From the NCBI GenBank assembly GCA_946184615.1, contig CAMHFN010000001.1:109339-173338 (forward strand): a stretch of 64,000 nt of DNA, in the 5' to 3' direction. The DNA is from an uncultured Bacteroidales bacterium. GTDB lineage: Bacteria > Bacteroidota > Bacteroidia > Bacteroidales > F082. Position 1 is the first letter of the stretch; every line of letters starts with the position of its first letter. The notes beneath the pieces were generated by a model. That model was given only the letters and a program-made list of their open reading frames with translations. It was not told where the DNA came from and did not search any database. Shown here one piece after another: positions 9,267 to 18,329 of this stretch. The position numbers were made by a program, and so were the translations under genes.

Positions 9267-10181
9267 ATGAACACAGAAAGAACATCATCAACAAAACCGA
9301 AAGGTTGGCTATACGCCACGCTCGGTGTGCTGGCACTCATCATTATCGGCTTGTCATGCTGGTTGATTTCATTGAAGAGCAATCTGAGCACTTTGGAAAG
9401 CGAAAAAGAGCAACAAAAAGCCGACTTCCAGGCCGAGGTTGACAGTCTAGTCAAGGTACACAATGAGTTAAAAGCCAACTATGGCGAACTCAGCAGCCAG
9501 TTGGCTGAAAAAGACAGTATCATTTTGGCCAATGCGGAAGAGATTAAGCAGTTGCTGGAAACGCAATGGGACTACAACCGAGTCAAGAAACAAGTAAATG
9601 AACTGCAAGCTATTTCGCAGCGATACATCCACCAACTGGATTCGTTATATGTGGTGAACGAGCAACTGGTGGCTGAGAACGAACGCATCCGCGAAGAAGT
9701 ACAGGAAGAACGCAAGCAGAACAGAACGCTTCAGCGTCAGAAGGAAGAGTTAACCACTAAGGTCAATCTTGCCTCCACTTTGCGCATTTACAACTTGACC
9801 GCTGATGCCGTTCGTTTCAAAGGGGGCAGCCAAGAGACCGAGACCGACAAGTCAAGAAGGGCGGAGCGCATACGCGTTTCATTCACCATTGGACAAAACG
9901 ACCTCGTTGAGGCGGGAACCAAGACCTTCTACATGCGTATTGCCGACCCGAGTAAAAACATCATCTGTAAAGGCATGGGTGATGAATATGCTTTCATGTA
10001 CCAAGGCGAACTGCTTCAATACACCGAGAAGATTCAAGTCAATTACGACAACAGCGAAAAAGATGTCCGTGCCTATTATATCAAGCCTACAGATAAAGAG
10101 ATGCTTCCAGGCTACTATTTTGTCGACATCTATGACAACAACAACAATTTAGTAGGACAGACCTCGTTCAACTTAAGATAA
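9267..10181 (+). CDS. Membrane-anchored coiled-coil protein of unknown function
   Basis: A 304-residue protein with a single membrane segment at about residues 14-35, then a long Glu/Lys/Gln-rich coiled coil (about 36-165), then a compact C-terminal domain of about 130 residues predicted to be mostly beta strand (from LRIYNLTADAVRFKGG onward). The topology suggests that the coiled coil and C-domain are periplasmic. It lies 25 nt after the UpxY-like gene on the same strand and so probably belongs to the export operon. I do not recognise a named family. Confidence 0.7.
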   Translation: MNTERTSSTKPKGWLYATLGVLALIIIGLSCWLISLKSNLSTLESEKEQQKADFQAEVDSLVKVHNELKANYGELSSQLAEKDSIILANAEEIKQLLETQWDYNRVKKQVNELQAISQRYIHQLDSLYVVNEQLVAENERIREEVQEERKQNRTLQRQKEELTTKVNLASTLRIYNLTADAVRFKGGSQETETDKSRRAERIRVSFTIGQNDLVEAGTKTFYMRIADPSKNIICKGMGDEYAFMYQGELLQYTEKIQVNYDNSEKDVRAYYIKPTDKEMLPGYYFVDIYDNNNNLVGQTSFNLR

Positions 10182-10187
10182 TCTTAT

Positions 10188-10913
10188 TCAACGAAGCACC
10201 TCTTTTAATACCTCATGCGACTGCAAGCTCTTCAGCACGGGAGCATGCAGTCGCATGAATGTTAATATCCCGTCAATCAGAGCGTTACGTTGAACTCCTG
10301 TCATAGGCACTAAAGAAAGCTCATTGATACCGAGATTCAACATACATGACAAGCATCTACTATTCGACTCATCCAAATAATACGGATGTATCGGTGGTGT
10401 CATCACAAATTGCCCTTCCATCATGTCAAAAAGAGCGTGTTCTCTATAATTGGATTGTGGATAAAAGCCCAAAAAACGACTTAACTCAAGCGTGAAATAA
10501 AGAGGAAAATTTGCATAGCCTGTCTCTACTAAATCCAGCCACTCTACAGAATGGAAAACAAAATGATAAAGCGTTTCATTTCGTTCCTGTTGAGTCAGAG
10601 TATGAGACAACAAATCTGAAAGATAAATCAAAATTGCACTTTTATATAGGTTTGTAGTTGCCGTTCGATAAAAATAGGATAATTCCACATCTTTGATATA
10701 CCCTATTCCATCTTTCACCGACTTGTTATTCTGTACGAACTGCAAAAATGTCATCGGTTGGAAAAAAGCAGCACGATTTTTCGAGGTCTTCCCCCTAACC
10801 CCCTTTACCATAAATGTTTGCAATCCGTTTTCAAGAGTGAATATTTTCACGATGAGGCTCGTATCACCATAGCGTATGGATTGCAAAACGAAGCCTTGGC
10901 TTTTGTCGTTCAT
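10188..10913 (-). CDS. recO: DNA repair protein RecO
   Basis: A 242-residue RecO, a mediator that helps load RecA on SSB-coated single strands in the RecFOR pathway. The frame extends to 11027, but I start at 10913, whose ATG overlaps the stop of the porZ-like gene (ATGA). The opening, an OB-fold with QGFVLQSIRYGDTSLIVKIFT and GLQTFMVKGVRG, is typical. The four-Cys zinc motif of some RecO proteins is not present as such; only a CLSC pair is visible (about residues 189-192). It converges with the coiled-coil gene with a 6-nt gap. Confidence 0.88.
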   Translation of the reverse strand: MNDKSQGFVLQSIRYGDTSLIVKIFTLENGLQTFMVKGVRGKTSKNRAAFFQPMTFLQFVQNNKSVKDGIGYIKDVELSYFYRTATTNLYKSAILIYLSDLLSHTLTQQERNETLYHFVFHSVEWLDLVETGYANFPLYFTLELSRFLGFYPQSNYREHALFDMMEGQFVMTPPIHPYYLDESNSRCLSCMLNLGINELSLVPMTGVQRNALIDGILTFMRLHAPVLKSLQSHEVLKEVLR

Positions 10914-13252
10914 CAGTTCATAATCAAGATTTTGGTGGCATAGCGCTGCAAGGCATCCTGAGTGCTGACAAACACCAAATAAATCCCTGGAAGCACCTTT
11001 TGTCCATCGAGGGTGGTACAATCCCACACGGCCTGACCACCTTCAGCAATAAGTTCGGTGACAAAAGCCCCATCCACAGTAGTAATCCGCACCAGAGCAT
11101 CCTCCACGAGGCCTTTGATGCCCACATAGCCACTATAACCAGGTCTAACAGGGTTAGGATAAGCGACAACATCCGTATTGGTAGAGCCTCCAGGAGTAGC
11201 TGAACCGCGATAAGAAATCACACCCAATTCAGTACCAAAGAACACTTCTCCGTCATCATTTATCACCATAGAACTCACAGAGTTGGAGGGCAACGGACTA
11301 TTCGTAGTATTGAAATTCAACAACTGAGTCCTACAATCGGGTGACATTTCAAACACACCGGTTTCAAGACCAAACCACTTATTGTTATTACCATCGACGG
11401 CAATGCTGAGCACACTAATCTCATTGAAGAGCGGATCGGCCTGCCCCGTACCGTCATTACGAGGCACCAGCACAACACTGGCATCATAATGGTCTTCACT
11501 GAAGATCTTCCTACTGTCAGCAAACGAGCAGGGACCACTGTCTGTTCCTAGCCATACAGTCCCGTTCCGGTCAACTGCGAAACAATTCACATTGGAGCCA
11601 GAAATTCCGCCTTGTCCCGCAACACAACGCAACAGTTTCACTTGGTCGTCAGATTTATCGTCTAGGGTACCATTTTCATTGAAAACGATGACCTTATCAT
11701 CACTACCAAGACGTCTAATAATCCATTTATAATCGTTATTGTCAATCATCATGACCGAAATGTCGACTCCGTTGTTGACACCACCCATATTATAAGATCG
11801 CCATTGTCCGTTACGATCCATGACGGAAAGCAGGTTGTTGGCGCCGGAATTTGCGACCCACAGGTTGCCATGGCTATCAAACGCCAACCCACTGACCATG
11901 GTGTATTTCGTATTTGATACCCAAGGTTCAAGACTGCTGTTCGTATTATCGAAACGTTTCACAAAGGCATCGTTTTGGAATTTTAGGACACCGTGCCCCC
12001 ATGTACCCACATAGGTCACCGTAGTATCCATAGGGTCTGTAGCCGCACACACAAAATCGGTAATGTTTTCATCGTTGATAAAGGGGACGTTACTCCGATT
12101 GAGGTTGGTCCACCAATTGCCATCGAAATGGCTGACACCATCCCTTGAATAGAGTTTTGCCCAGTCAGGAGCATGACCACCAGCAGCGATCCATACATGT
12201 TTTCCCAATGTACTAAGCGCAAAAACGTTCTTGCTATAGGGCCCGTTAGGCTGAAGTGGTTCCATGTTCCAGCTGTCATGGGCATGAATCAGACCCTGAC
12301 GTTGGCTACCAATCCAATAGGAACCGTCATCATCAAGCAATGCTGAATTGGGACGCAAAGAAATCTCGTTGTTATAAATACGATCAACCTTCTGAAACGA
12401 CGCATCAAACACATCAACATTGCTATAGCACGAAACAAGCAACTTGTCTCCGACAACGCGGAGTTCACGCTTGTCAGAAGTATACGAGGGGTCGAAATGG
12501 CTCCATTGTTGGCCATCGAACACAAATAACGTGTCCCCGTCATATTCCTCGTTCGTGTAACTCAACAAAAGTTTACCGGCAAAGGTCTCCATTTCTTTAT
12601 AACCCAGGTTCTTGTGAATCAATGAATTATCAAACGACCAAGAGGAAAAATCGGCCAAAGTATTGCTACCCTCTACAGCGTAATAAAGGCCATTATCGGT
12701 AGACGCATAGATCTTCCCATTAAAAAAGGCGACATCGGTAACATTTACCGCATCACCGTTATTTCCTATATAATAGGTGTCCTTGACTTCCTGCTTTTTC
12801 AAATCAAGCACCACGATGCCGAAACCACAAGCAAGATAAGCCAAATCCTCTTTAAAAGTGATGTTGTTGATGGTTTTATTACCCAAAATACTTTTATCCT
12901 TGATATCACTCATATTGAAAACCTTGCCTTGCTTGTCAATCAAATCGATATTTGCATTGGAATAGGCAACGACCAAAAGGTCAAGGGTCGTATTGCGTCG
13001 AATTTTTGAAATGCCAATGTCCGACAATAGATTAATTTTGTTAAGAATACGGAGGCTATTATCCTCTGTATCGTATGTAAAGAGCTCATAATCCGTGGCA
13101 GCATAGACTTTGTGCCCCAAAATCTCAACACCGATAACGTTTTGATAAGGCATGTGGGTACGCCAGTTTCCAATGGCCACACCGTTTTGAGCTAAAACAT
13201 TGATTTCTATTAATATAGCAAGAGTTAAGAAAAGCAGTTTCAAGCGTTTCAT
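10913..13252 (-). CDS. porZ: PorZ-like two-propeller protein of the type IX secretion system
   Basis: A 779-residue secreted protein. The signal peptide starts at the ATG at 13252 (MKRLKLLFLTLAILIEINVLAQ); the longer frame is not needed. N-terminal PorZ-type beta-propeller repeats start with GNWRTHMPYQNVIGVEI, and a second propeller with two-component-regulator-type blades follows. The C-terminal domain of about 80 residues (YPNPVRPG ... GIYLVFVS ... ILIMN) looks like a type A sorting signal. In Porphyromonas, PorZ is part of the surface attachment complex that adds A-LPS to cargo. Its presence implies a working T9SS encoded elsewhere. Confidence 0.82.
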   Translation of the reverse strand: MKRLKLLFLTLAILIEINVLAQNGVAIGNWRTHMPYQNVIGVEILGHKVYAATDYELFTYDTEDNSLRILNKINLLSDIGISKIRRNTTLDLLVVAYSNANIDLIDKQGKVFNMSDIKDKSILGNKTINNITFKEDLAYLACGFGIVVLDLKKQEVKDTYYIGNNGDAVNVTDVAFFNGKIYASTDNGLYYAVEGSNTLADFSSWSFDNSLIHKNLGYKEMETFAGKLLLSYTNEEYDGDTLFVFDGQQWSHFDPSYTSDKRELRVVGDKLLVSCYSNVDVFDASFQKVDRIYNNEISLRPNSALLDDDGSYWIGSQRQGLIHAHDSWNMEPLQPNGPYSKNVFALSTLGKHVWIAAGGHAPDWAKLYSRDGVSHFDGNWWTNLNRSNVPFINDENITDFVCAATDPMDTTVTYVGTWGHGVLKFQNDAFVKRFDNTNSSLEPWVSNTKYTMVSGLAFDSHGNLWVANSGANNLLSVMDRNGQWRSYNMGGVNNGVDISVMMIDNNDYKWIIRRLGSDDKVIVFNENGTLDDKSDDQVKLLRCVAGQGGISGSNVNCFAVDRNGTVWLGTDSGPCSFADSRKIFSEDHYDASVVLVPRNDGTGQADPLFNEISVLSIAVDGNNNKWFGLETGVFEMSPDCRTQLLNFNTTNSPLPSNSVSSMVINDDGEVFFGTELGVISYRGSATPGGSTNTDVVAYPNPVRPGYSGYVGIKGLVEDALVRITTVDGAFVTELIAEGGQAVWDCTTLDGQKVLPGIYLVFVSTQDALQRYATKILIMN

Positions 13253-13304
13253 AGGATAACAATATTTTTGAGCGATAAAGATACGATGTTTTTTTGAACC
13301 CTGC

Positions 13305-13334
13305 TTGAATATCACGAGAAAAATCGTATTTTTG
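13305..13334 (+). promoter_or_regulatory. Promoter of tRNA-Arg(CCT)
   Basis: TTG at 13305-13307, a spacer of exactly 19 nt, and TATTTTTG at 13327-13334, ending 11 nt before the tRNA 5' end. A textbook Bacteroidota promoter. Confidence 0.8.
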
Positions 13335-13345
13335 CCTCCGAAAAA

Positions 13346-13417
13346 GGCCCTATAGTTCAAGGGATAGAACGGAAGTTTCCTAAACTTTAAATCTAGGTTC
13401 GAGTCCTAGTGGGGCTA
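13346..13417 (+). tRNA. tRNA-Arg, anticodon CCT
   Basis: A cloverleaf can be folded by hand. The 7-bp acceptor stem pairs GGCCCTA with TGGGGCT (one G-U at the first pair, one T-G). The D arm is GTTC/GAAC. The anticodon stem GAAGT/ACTTT carries loop TTCCTAA, so the anticodon is CCT, reading AGG. The T arm is CTAGG-TTCGAGT-CCTAG. The discriminator is A, and no CCA is encoded. The variable loop is short (AAAT). The last three bases overlap the stop codon of the convergent xthA gene. Confidence 0.93.
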
Positions 13418-14176
13418 CTTCAAATCAAGCACGATCGGGCAATGGTCCGAATGCATCACTTCAGGGAGAATGTCAACAGCGTTGATATTCTCCTTTAAGT
13501 TTTCAGTCACAATATGATAATCGATACGCCAGCCGAGGTTCTTAGCACGGGCGCCCGCCCGGAAGCTCCACCAGCTATAACGGTTGGGTTCCTTCACCAA
13601 TTGGCGGAAACTGTCAACATAGCCATCGCTGAGGAAATCGGTCATCCATTGCCGTTCCTCGGGCAGGAAACCTGATGAGGTATCATGTTTCCGCGGGTTG
13701 TTGATGTCGATATCCTCATGGCAGATATTATAGTCGCCCGAAAGGACCAATTGGGGCCGCGACTTGCGAAGTTCATTCACATATTGGCGAAAGAAGTCGA
13801 GCCAGGTCATTTTAAACGCCTGACGTTCGTCACCCGTAGTGCCTGAAGGATGATACACGCTGACGACCGAAAGATCGCCGAAGTCTGCACGCAAGAAACG
13901 TCCCTCATTATCGTAAAGCGGGTTTCCCATGCCATACACCACATGATCGGGTTGGGTTTTGGTGATTAATCCGACACCGCTATACCCTTTTTTCTGGGCT
14001 GGAAACCAATAATGATAATAGCCCATCATCTCAAAATCCATTACGGGTATTTGATCAGGGGTGGCTTTCAATTCCTGAAAGCAGAGCACTTCAGGTTGGT
14101 AATCGTTAATCCACTGCAACAAACCCTTGCCGATGGCGGAGCGAATGCCGTTGACATTGTAGCTGACAATTTTCAT
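13415..14176 (-). CDS. xthA: Exodeoxyribonuclease III / AP endonuclease
   Basis: A 253-residue member of the exonuclease III family that cuts at abasic sites and trims 3' ends in base excision repair. Motifs: N-terminal VSYNVNGIRSA, metal-binding Glu in CFQELKAT, GDYNICHEDIDI in the active site, and the C-terminal SDHCPIVLDL. Its TAG stop (13415-13417) coincides with the last three bases of the opposite-strand tRNA. A -7 box (TATCTTTG) lies 20 nt upstream of the ATG. Confidence 0.95.
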   Translation of the reverse strand: MKIVSYNVNGIRSAIGKGLLQWINDYQPEVLCFQELKATPDQIPVMDFEMMGYYHYWFPAQKKGYSGVGLITKTQPDHVVYGMGNPLYDNEGRFLRADFGDLSVVSVYHPSGTTGDERQAFKMTWLDFFRQYVNELRKSRPQLVLSGDYNICHEDIDINNPRKHDTSSGFLPEERQWMTDFLSDGYVDSFRQLVKEPNRYSWWSFRAGARAKNLGWRIDYHIVTENLKENINAVDILPEVMHSDHCPIVLDLK

Positions 14177-14196
14177 ATTCCTTAATATTAAAGGTA

Positions 14197-14204
14197 CAAA
14201 GATA
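14197..14204 (-). promoter_or_regulatory. -7 box for xthA
   Basis: TATCTTTG on the minus strand, 20 nt before the xthA ATG. Confidence 0.55.
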
Positions 14205-14246
14205 GAAAAAGATTTTTTATTTTAGCCGCCTAAAAACAAATGAACC

Positions 14247-16025
14247 GTGGCAAAACAGAAGTTCAGTGAACGGATGGAGCGTTTCCATGAATGGCGGACA
14301 GCACATCTGACCAATCAGCAATTTATGCTTTTGCTCAGCATTCCCACGGGCTTTCTTGGAGGTTTGGCGGCCATCCTTATTAAAAAGTCGGCCCACGGCA
14401 TCCGCGATTTGGTTCTAGGCATCCAGTTCGAGCATTCCGATATATTGTATTTTGTATTTCCTGCTATCGGCATCCTGCTCACCATCTGTTTTTGTAAATT
14501 CATTCTAAAAAAAGAAATTGGGCATGGCATTCCCGGCATCTTGTACGCCATCAAGAAGAAAAAAGGCGAAGTCAGCCAACACAGCATGTGGTCGACCATC
14601 ATCGCCAGCGCTCTGACGGTAGGTTTCGGAGGCAGTGTCGGTTTGGAGGGCCCATCTGTGTCGACAGGTGCTAGCATCGGTGCCAACTTGGCACGATGGC
14701 TAAAGTTGGAATACAAGCAAGTGGTCATGCTTATCGGCATGGGAGGGGCAGCGGCATTGGCTTCCATCTTCCAAGCCCCAATGACAGGCATCTTCTTCGC
14801 TTTGGAAGTGCTGATGATCGACCTTTCCTTGGGGTCCCTTATCCCCATCATTTGCTCCTCTTTTACTGCCATTTTGACTTCTTATTTCTTCCTCGGACAA
14901 GCCGTAGAATACAATGCCATCATCACCGAGGGTTTCAACCCCAGCAATGCGTTATATTACATAGGATTAGGTATTTTTGTTGGATTGGTTTCCGCTTACT
15001 TTTTGAAGGTTACTTTTAGTATGGAGAAACGCTTCAAAGGCTTGAGCTCGCCATGGAAGCGCTTTTTAATCGGAGCCACCCTGCTCGGCATTCTTATTTT
15101 CTTGTTCCCAGCGCTATACGGGGAAGGATACGATGCTATTAATTCCGCACTACGTGGCGATTACAGTCCCATTTATGAAAATCCATTCTTTGCAGGGTTA
15201 CAAGATCGCGGTTGGACCATATTGGTTCTTTTGGCAGCCATCATCTTATTAAAAGCCTTTGCTACCGCATTGACTTTCGGAGCAGGAGGTGTGGGAGGAA
15301 CTTTCGCTCCCGCCCTTTTCATTGGTGCATTCTCGGGTCTGTTGTTCGCCCTATCCATGAAATACATGGGATTACGCGAACTAGATCCCGCCAAATTCGC
15401 TTTAGTTGGCATGAGCGGACTTATTGCAGGCATGCTCCATGCTCCACTAACAGGCATCTTCCTCATTGCTGAAATCACCAACGGATACTCGCTCATCGTT
15501 CCTCTGATGATCGTTTCAGCCCTCTCCTATTTTGTCAACAGGATCTTCTTTAAACACTCGGTCTATACCAACGCCGTAGCCGAACACGGAGTGGAGGTGA
15601 CGCACAACAAGGATGTCAGCATCCTCAACATGATGACAATCAACGGCCTTATCGAAACCAACTTCAGCAAAATCAAGCGTGGGTCCACTTTGGGCGACCT
15701 GATTCCTGTCATTTCCTCCTCTCGACGCAATATTTTTCCCGTGGTTGACAAAGATGGCACCTTCTGCGGTCACGTGTTGTTCGACGACATCCGCAGCGTG
15801 ATGTTCGACCAAACCTTATATAGCCATCCCATCGAAGAATTCACCGTTATTCCAGAGTATATTATTCAACCCGAAGATTCCATGGAGACAGTCGTAAAAA
15901 AGTTTCAGGTTTCAGGCAAATACAACATCCCTGTCATCGAAAACGGGAAATACCTCGGCTACGTCTCTAGGGCCAATGTGTTTTCAACCTACCGGAAGAC
16001 ATTGAGCGATATTTCTGAAGATTAA
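14247..16025 (+). CDS. ClC-family chloride channel or antiporter with CBS pair
   Basis: A 592-residue membrane protein starting with GTG (the next in-frame ATG is at 14274). The ClC selectivity motifs are visible: GHGIPG, GLEGPSVSTGASIGANL (with the gating Glu) and GAGGVGGTFAPALFIG. A Glu in FALEVLMIDLS sits where exchangers carry the proton-relay glutamate, so H+/Cl- exchange is plausible but not shown. The C-terminal 150 residues hold two CBS domains (around IPVISSSRRNIFPVVDKDG and KFQVSGKYNIPVIENGKY), likely nucleotide-sensing. Confidence 0.92.
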   Translation: MAKQKFSERMERFHEWRTAHLTNQQFMLLLSIPTGFLGGLAAILIKKSAHGIRDLVLGIQFEHSDILYFVFPAIGILLTICFCKFILKKEIGHGIPGILYAIKKKKGEVSQHSMWSTIIASALTVGFGGSVGLEGPSVSTGASIGANLARWLKLEYKQVVMLIGMGGAAALASIFQAPMTGIFFALEVLMIDLSLGSLIPIICSSFTAILTSYFFLGQAVEYNAIITEGFNPSNALYYIGLGIFVGLVSAYFLKVTFSMEKRFKGLSSPWKRFLIGATLLGILIFLFPALYGEGYDAINSALRGDYSPIYENPFFAGLQDRGWTILVLLAAIILLKAFATALTFGAGGVGGTFAPALFIGAFSGLLFALSMKYMGLRELDPAKFALVGMSGLIAGMLHAPLTGIFLIAEITNGYSLIVPLMIVSALSYFVNRIFFKHSVYTNAVAEHGVEVTHNKDVSILNMMTINGLIETNFSKIKRGSTLGDLIPVISSSRRNIFPVVDKDGTFCGHVLFDDIRSVMFDQTLYSHPIEEFTVIPEYIIQPEDSMETVVKKFQVSGKYNIPVIENGKYLGYVSRANVFSTYRKTLSDISED

Positions 16026-16039
16026 TTTATTTTTTTGTG

Positions 16040-16047
16040 TATCTTTG
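16040..16047 (+). promoter_or_regulatory. -7 box for the M23 peptidase gene
   Basis: TATCTTTG, 22 nt before the chosen ATG at 16070. This supports that start, because the longer frame (from 16037) begins upstream of the box. Confidence 0.6.
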
Positions 16048-16069
16048 CTATTTCAATCCTAAAACACCA

Positions 16070-17152
16070 ATGAAGAAGTTATTCCTTTCTTTGATACTAT
16101 TAATATTCGCCCTTCCCTCTTTTGCACAAGATTATCAACAAGATACAGTAGAACACAGAAACTGGTTTCAACGATTGTTCCAACGACCTACCGTTGTCGT
16201 TTACGATACCGTTTACATTTACGACACCATCATAACCAATAGTTTTGGGGAAGAAATGGATGAAGATGATCTTGATGACCACTCAAGTAGAGGGAGCATC
16301 CCCATGCCTTTTGATACACTGAACACTGACGACAAATTTCAAAAAGTCATTCTGTTTGACAATGGCTCGTGGTTGTATTATGACATCCCCAAGCCTGATC
16401 TTCCCGACTTCATCAGCAACGACCATTGGATGACCGACCAAGTGCACGCTTATTATGATGTCAATGTCAAAGACCTACCTGAAGAACTGGTCATCCCTCT
16501 CTGCGACTCGGTTCATGGGTGGCATATTCCAGGATACGGTCGCATGGTATCAACCTATAAAGTTAGAAAAGGTCACAAGCACCAAGGGGTGGACTTGGGC
16601 ATTCCTTACGGAGAACCCATTTATGCCGCTTTCGATGGTATCGTGCGCGTTGCCTTACCCACCAAATATACTGGAGGTTACGGCAATGTGGTGGTGCTAC
16701 GACACGCCAATGGTTTGGAGACCTATTATGGTCACATGAGTCAATACCTCGTTGAGACCGATGACATCGTGCAAGCGGGCGAGGTTATAGGTTATTGCGG
16801 ATCTACTGGACGTTCCACAGGTCCCCATCTCCATTTCGAAACCCGGTACATGGGTCAATCGTTTGATCCCGAACGCATCTTCGATTTTGAAAATGGCACA
16901 CTTCGAGATACCGTTTTTACTCTGAAGAAGCACTATTTCAGCATTTACTCACACGAAGGGCAAAGTGACAAAGAGTCGGAAGTAGCCGCTACCCAAGTCC
17001 CACCCAAACACGTGACCCATACCGTGAAAAAAGGCGAAACTTTAAGTGGCATCGCCAAAAAATACAAGACCACGGTCAAAAAAATATGCAAGCTGAACAA
17101 TATCAGCGAGAAAAAGACTTTGAAAATCGGTCAGAAACTCATTGTTCAATAA
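16070..17152 (+). CDS. Secreted M23 metallopeptidase with C-terminal LysM
   Basis: A 360-residue periplasmic or surface protein, probably a peptidoglycan endopeptidase or an amidase activator. The signal peptide is MKKLFLSLILLIFALPSFA. The LytM/M23 domain (about residues 155-280) has the zinc ligands HxxxD in HQGVDLG and the HxH in GPHLHFET, so it appears catalytically intact. A LysM repeat (HTVKKGETLSGIAKKYKTTV) fills the last 45 residues. gmk starts 14 nt downstream and may be cotranscribed. Confidence 0.92.
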   Translation: MKKLFLSLILLIFALPSFAQDYQQDTVEHRNWFQRLFQRPTVVVYDTVYIYDTIITNSFGEEMDEDDLDDHSSRGSIPMPFDTLNTDDKFQKVILFDNGSWLYYDIPKPDLPDFISNDHWMTDQVHAYYDVNVKDLPEELVIPLCDSVHGWHIPGYGRMVSTYKVRKGHKHQGVDLGIPYGEPIYAAFDGIVRVALPTKYTGGYGNVVVLRHANGLETYYGHMSQYLVETDDIVQAGEVIGYCGSTGRSTGPHLHFETRYMGQSFDPERIFDFENGTLRDTVFTLKKHYFSIYSHEGQSDKESEVAATQVPPKHVTHTVKKGETLSGIAKKYKTTVKKICKLNNISEKKTLKIGQKLIVQ

Positions 17153-17166
17153 ACAACGTCACCGTC

Positions 17167-17760
17167 ATGAAAAAAGGTAAGCTTTTGATTTTCTCCGCCC
17201 CTTCAGGTTCAGGCAAAACCACCTTGGTCAACCATTTGATGCATGAAATCCCCAACCTCGCCTTCTCCGTTTCGGCCACCACAAGAGCCCCGCGAGGCGA
17301 GGAACAAAACGGAGTCGAATACTACTTCATGAGCCTCGAAGAATTCAAGCAACGTGTTGAAAACGATGAGTTTCTGGAATGGCAGGAAGTGTATCCAGGC
17401 CGCTGCTACGGCACCTTGAAAGCCGTGGTGGAGCAGATGCAGGAAAAAGGCTGCCATGTGGCATTCGATGTGGATGTGGTGGGGGGCACCAACATCAAGA
17501 AGTTCTACGGTGACGAAGCACTGTCGGTGTTTATCCAAGCCCCTTCGATTGAAGTGCTTCGAGAAAGACTGGTGAACCGCCAAACCGACTCGATGGAAGA
17601 AATTGAGAAACGTCTGGCCAAAGCCGATTGGGAGATGAATTTCGCCCAAGGCAAGTTCGACGTCACCATCATCAATGACGATTTGGAGACGGCCAAGGCC
17701 GATATATTGGAAGCTGTTTTGGATTTCTTGGGAAAAGAAGAGGTACCATGCGAAGAATAG
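17167..17760 (+). CDS. gmk: Guanylate kinase
   Basis: A 197-residue enzyme converting GMP and ATP to GDP and ADP. The P-loop is SAPSGSGKTT; the GMP-binding region SATTRAPRGEEQNGVEYYF is complete. The frame is open further upstream inside the peptidase gene, but the ATG at 17167 gives the normal family length. It overlaps nadD by 13 nt. Confidence 0.96.
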   Translation: MKKGKLLIFSAPSGSGKTTLVNHLMHEIPNLAFSVSATTRAPRGEEQNGVEYYFMSLEEFKQRVENDEFLEWQEVYPGRCYGTLKAVVEQMQEKGCHVAFDVDVVGGTNIKKFYGDEALSVFIQAPSIEVLRERLVNRQTDSMEEIEKRLAKADWEMNFAQGKFDVTIINDDLETAKADILEAVLDFLGKEEVPCEE

Positions 17761-18329
17761 GTCTGTATTCCGGCTCGTTCAATCCCATCCACCATGGCCA
17801 TCTGATGCTGGCCAATTACCTAGTGGAGTTTTCCGACTTGGATGAATTGTGGTTTGTGGTTTCCCCACAGAATCCATTGAAAAAGAAGGCGGATCTGATG
17901 GATGATAGGGACCGTCTGAAAATGGTGGAATTGGCCATCGGAAACGACCCTCGGATGAGGGCCTCCGACATTGAGTTTTCGATGCCCCAACCTTCATACA
18001 CCATCAACACCTTGAGGGCTTTGTCATCAAAGTATCCCGAAGACCAATTCGTATTTATCTGCGGCATGGACAGTTTGGAAGGGTTTCCCCGTTGGAGGGA
18101 ATACCAAGCCATCTTGGACCATTATGAGTTATTGGTCTTCCCCCGTAAAGGATACGACGGCGGCGAGCTGTTGCATCATCCCCATGTAAGGGTGCTCGAG
18201 ACCCCCATTATCGAGGTGTCGTCAACATTTATCCGAAATTGCATGAAAGAAGGAAAAGATGTGAGGCATTTCATGCCGGAGAAATCCTATCAATACCTTA
18301 TTTCATCCGTAGCAACTTTGCCATTTTAA
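17748..18329 (+). CDS. nadD: Nicotinate-nucleotide adenylyltransferase
   Basis: A 193-residue enzyme of NAD synthesis that transfers AMP to nicotinate mononucleotide. It has the nucleotidyltransferase motif GSFNPIHHGHL at the N-terminus and the C-terminal VSSTFIRNC motif. It is translationally coupled to gmk (13-nt overlap). Its 3' end overlaps the convergent holB 3' end by 32 nt. Confidence 0.96.
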   Translation: MRRIGLYSGSFNPIHHGHLMLANYLVEFSDLDELWFVVSPQNPLKKKADLMDDRDRLKMVELAIGNDPRMRASDIEFSMPQPSYTINTLRALSSKYPEDQFVFICGMDSLEGFPRWREYQAILDHYELLVFPRKGYDGGELLHHPHVRVLETPIIEVSSTFIRNCMKEGKDVRHFMPEKSYQYLISSVATLPF

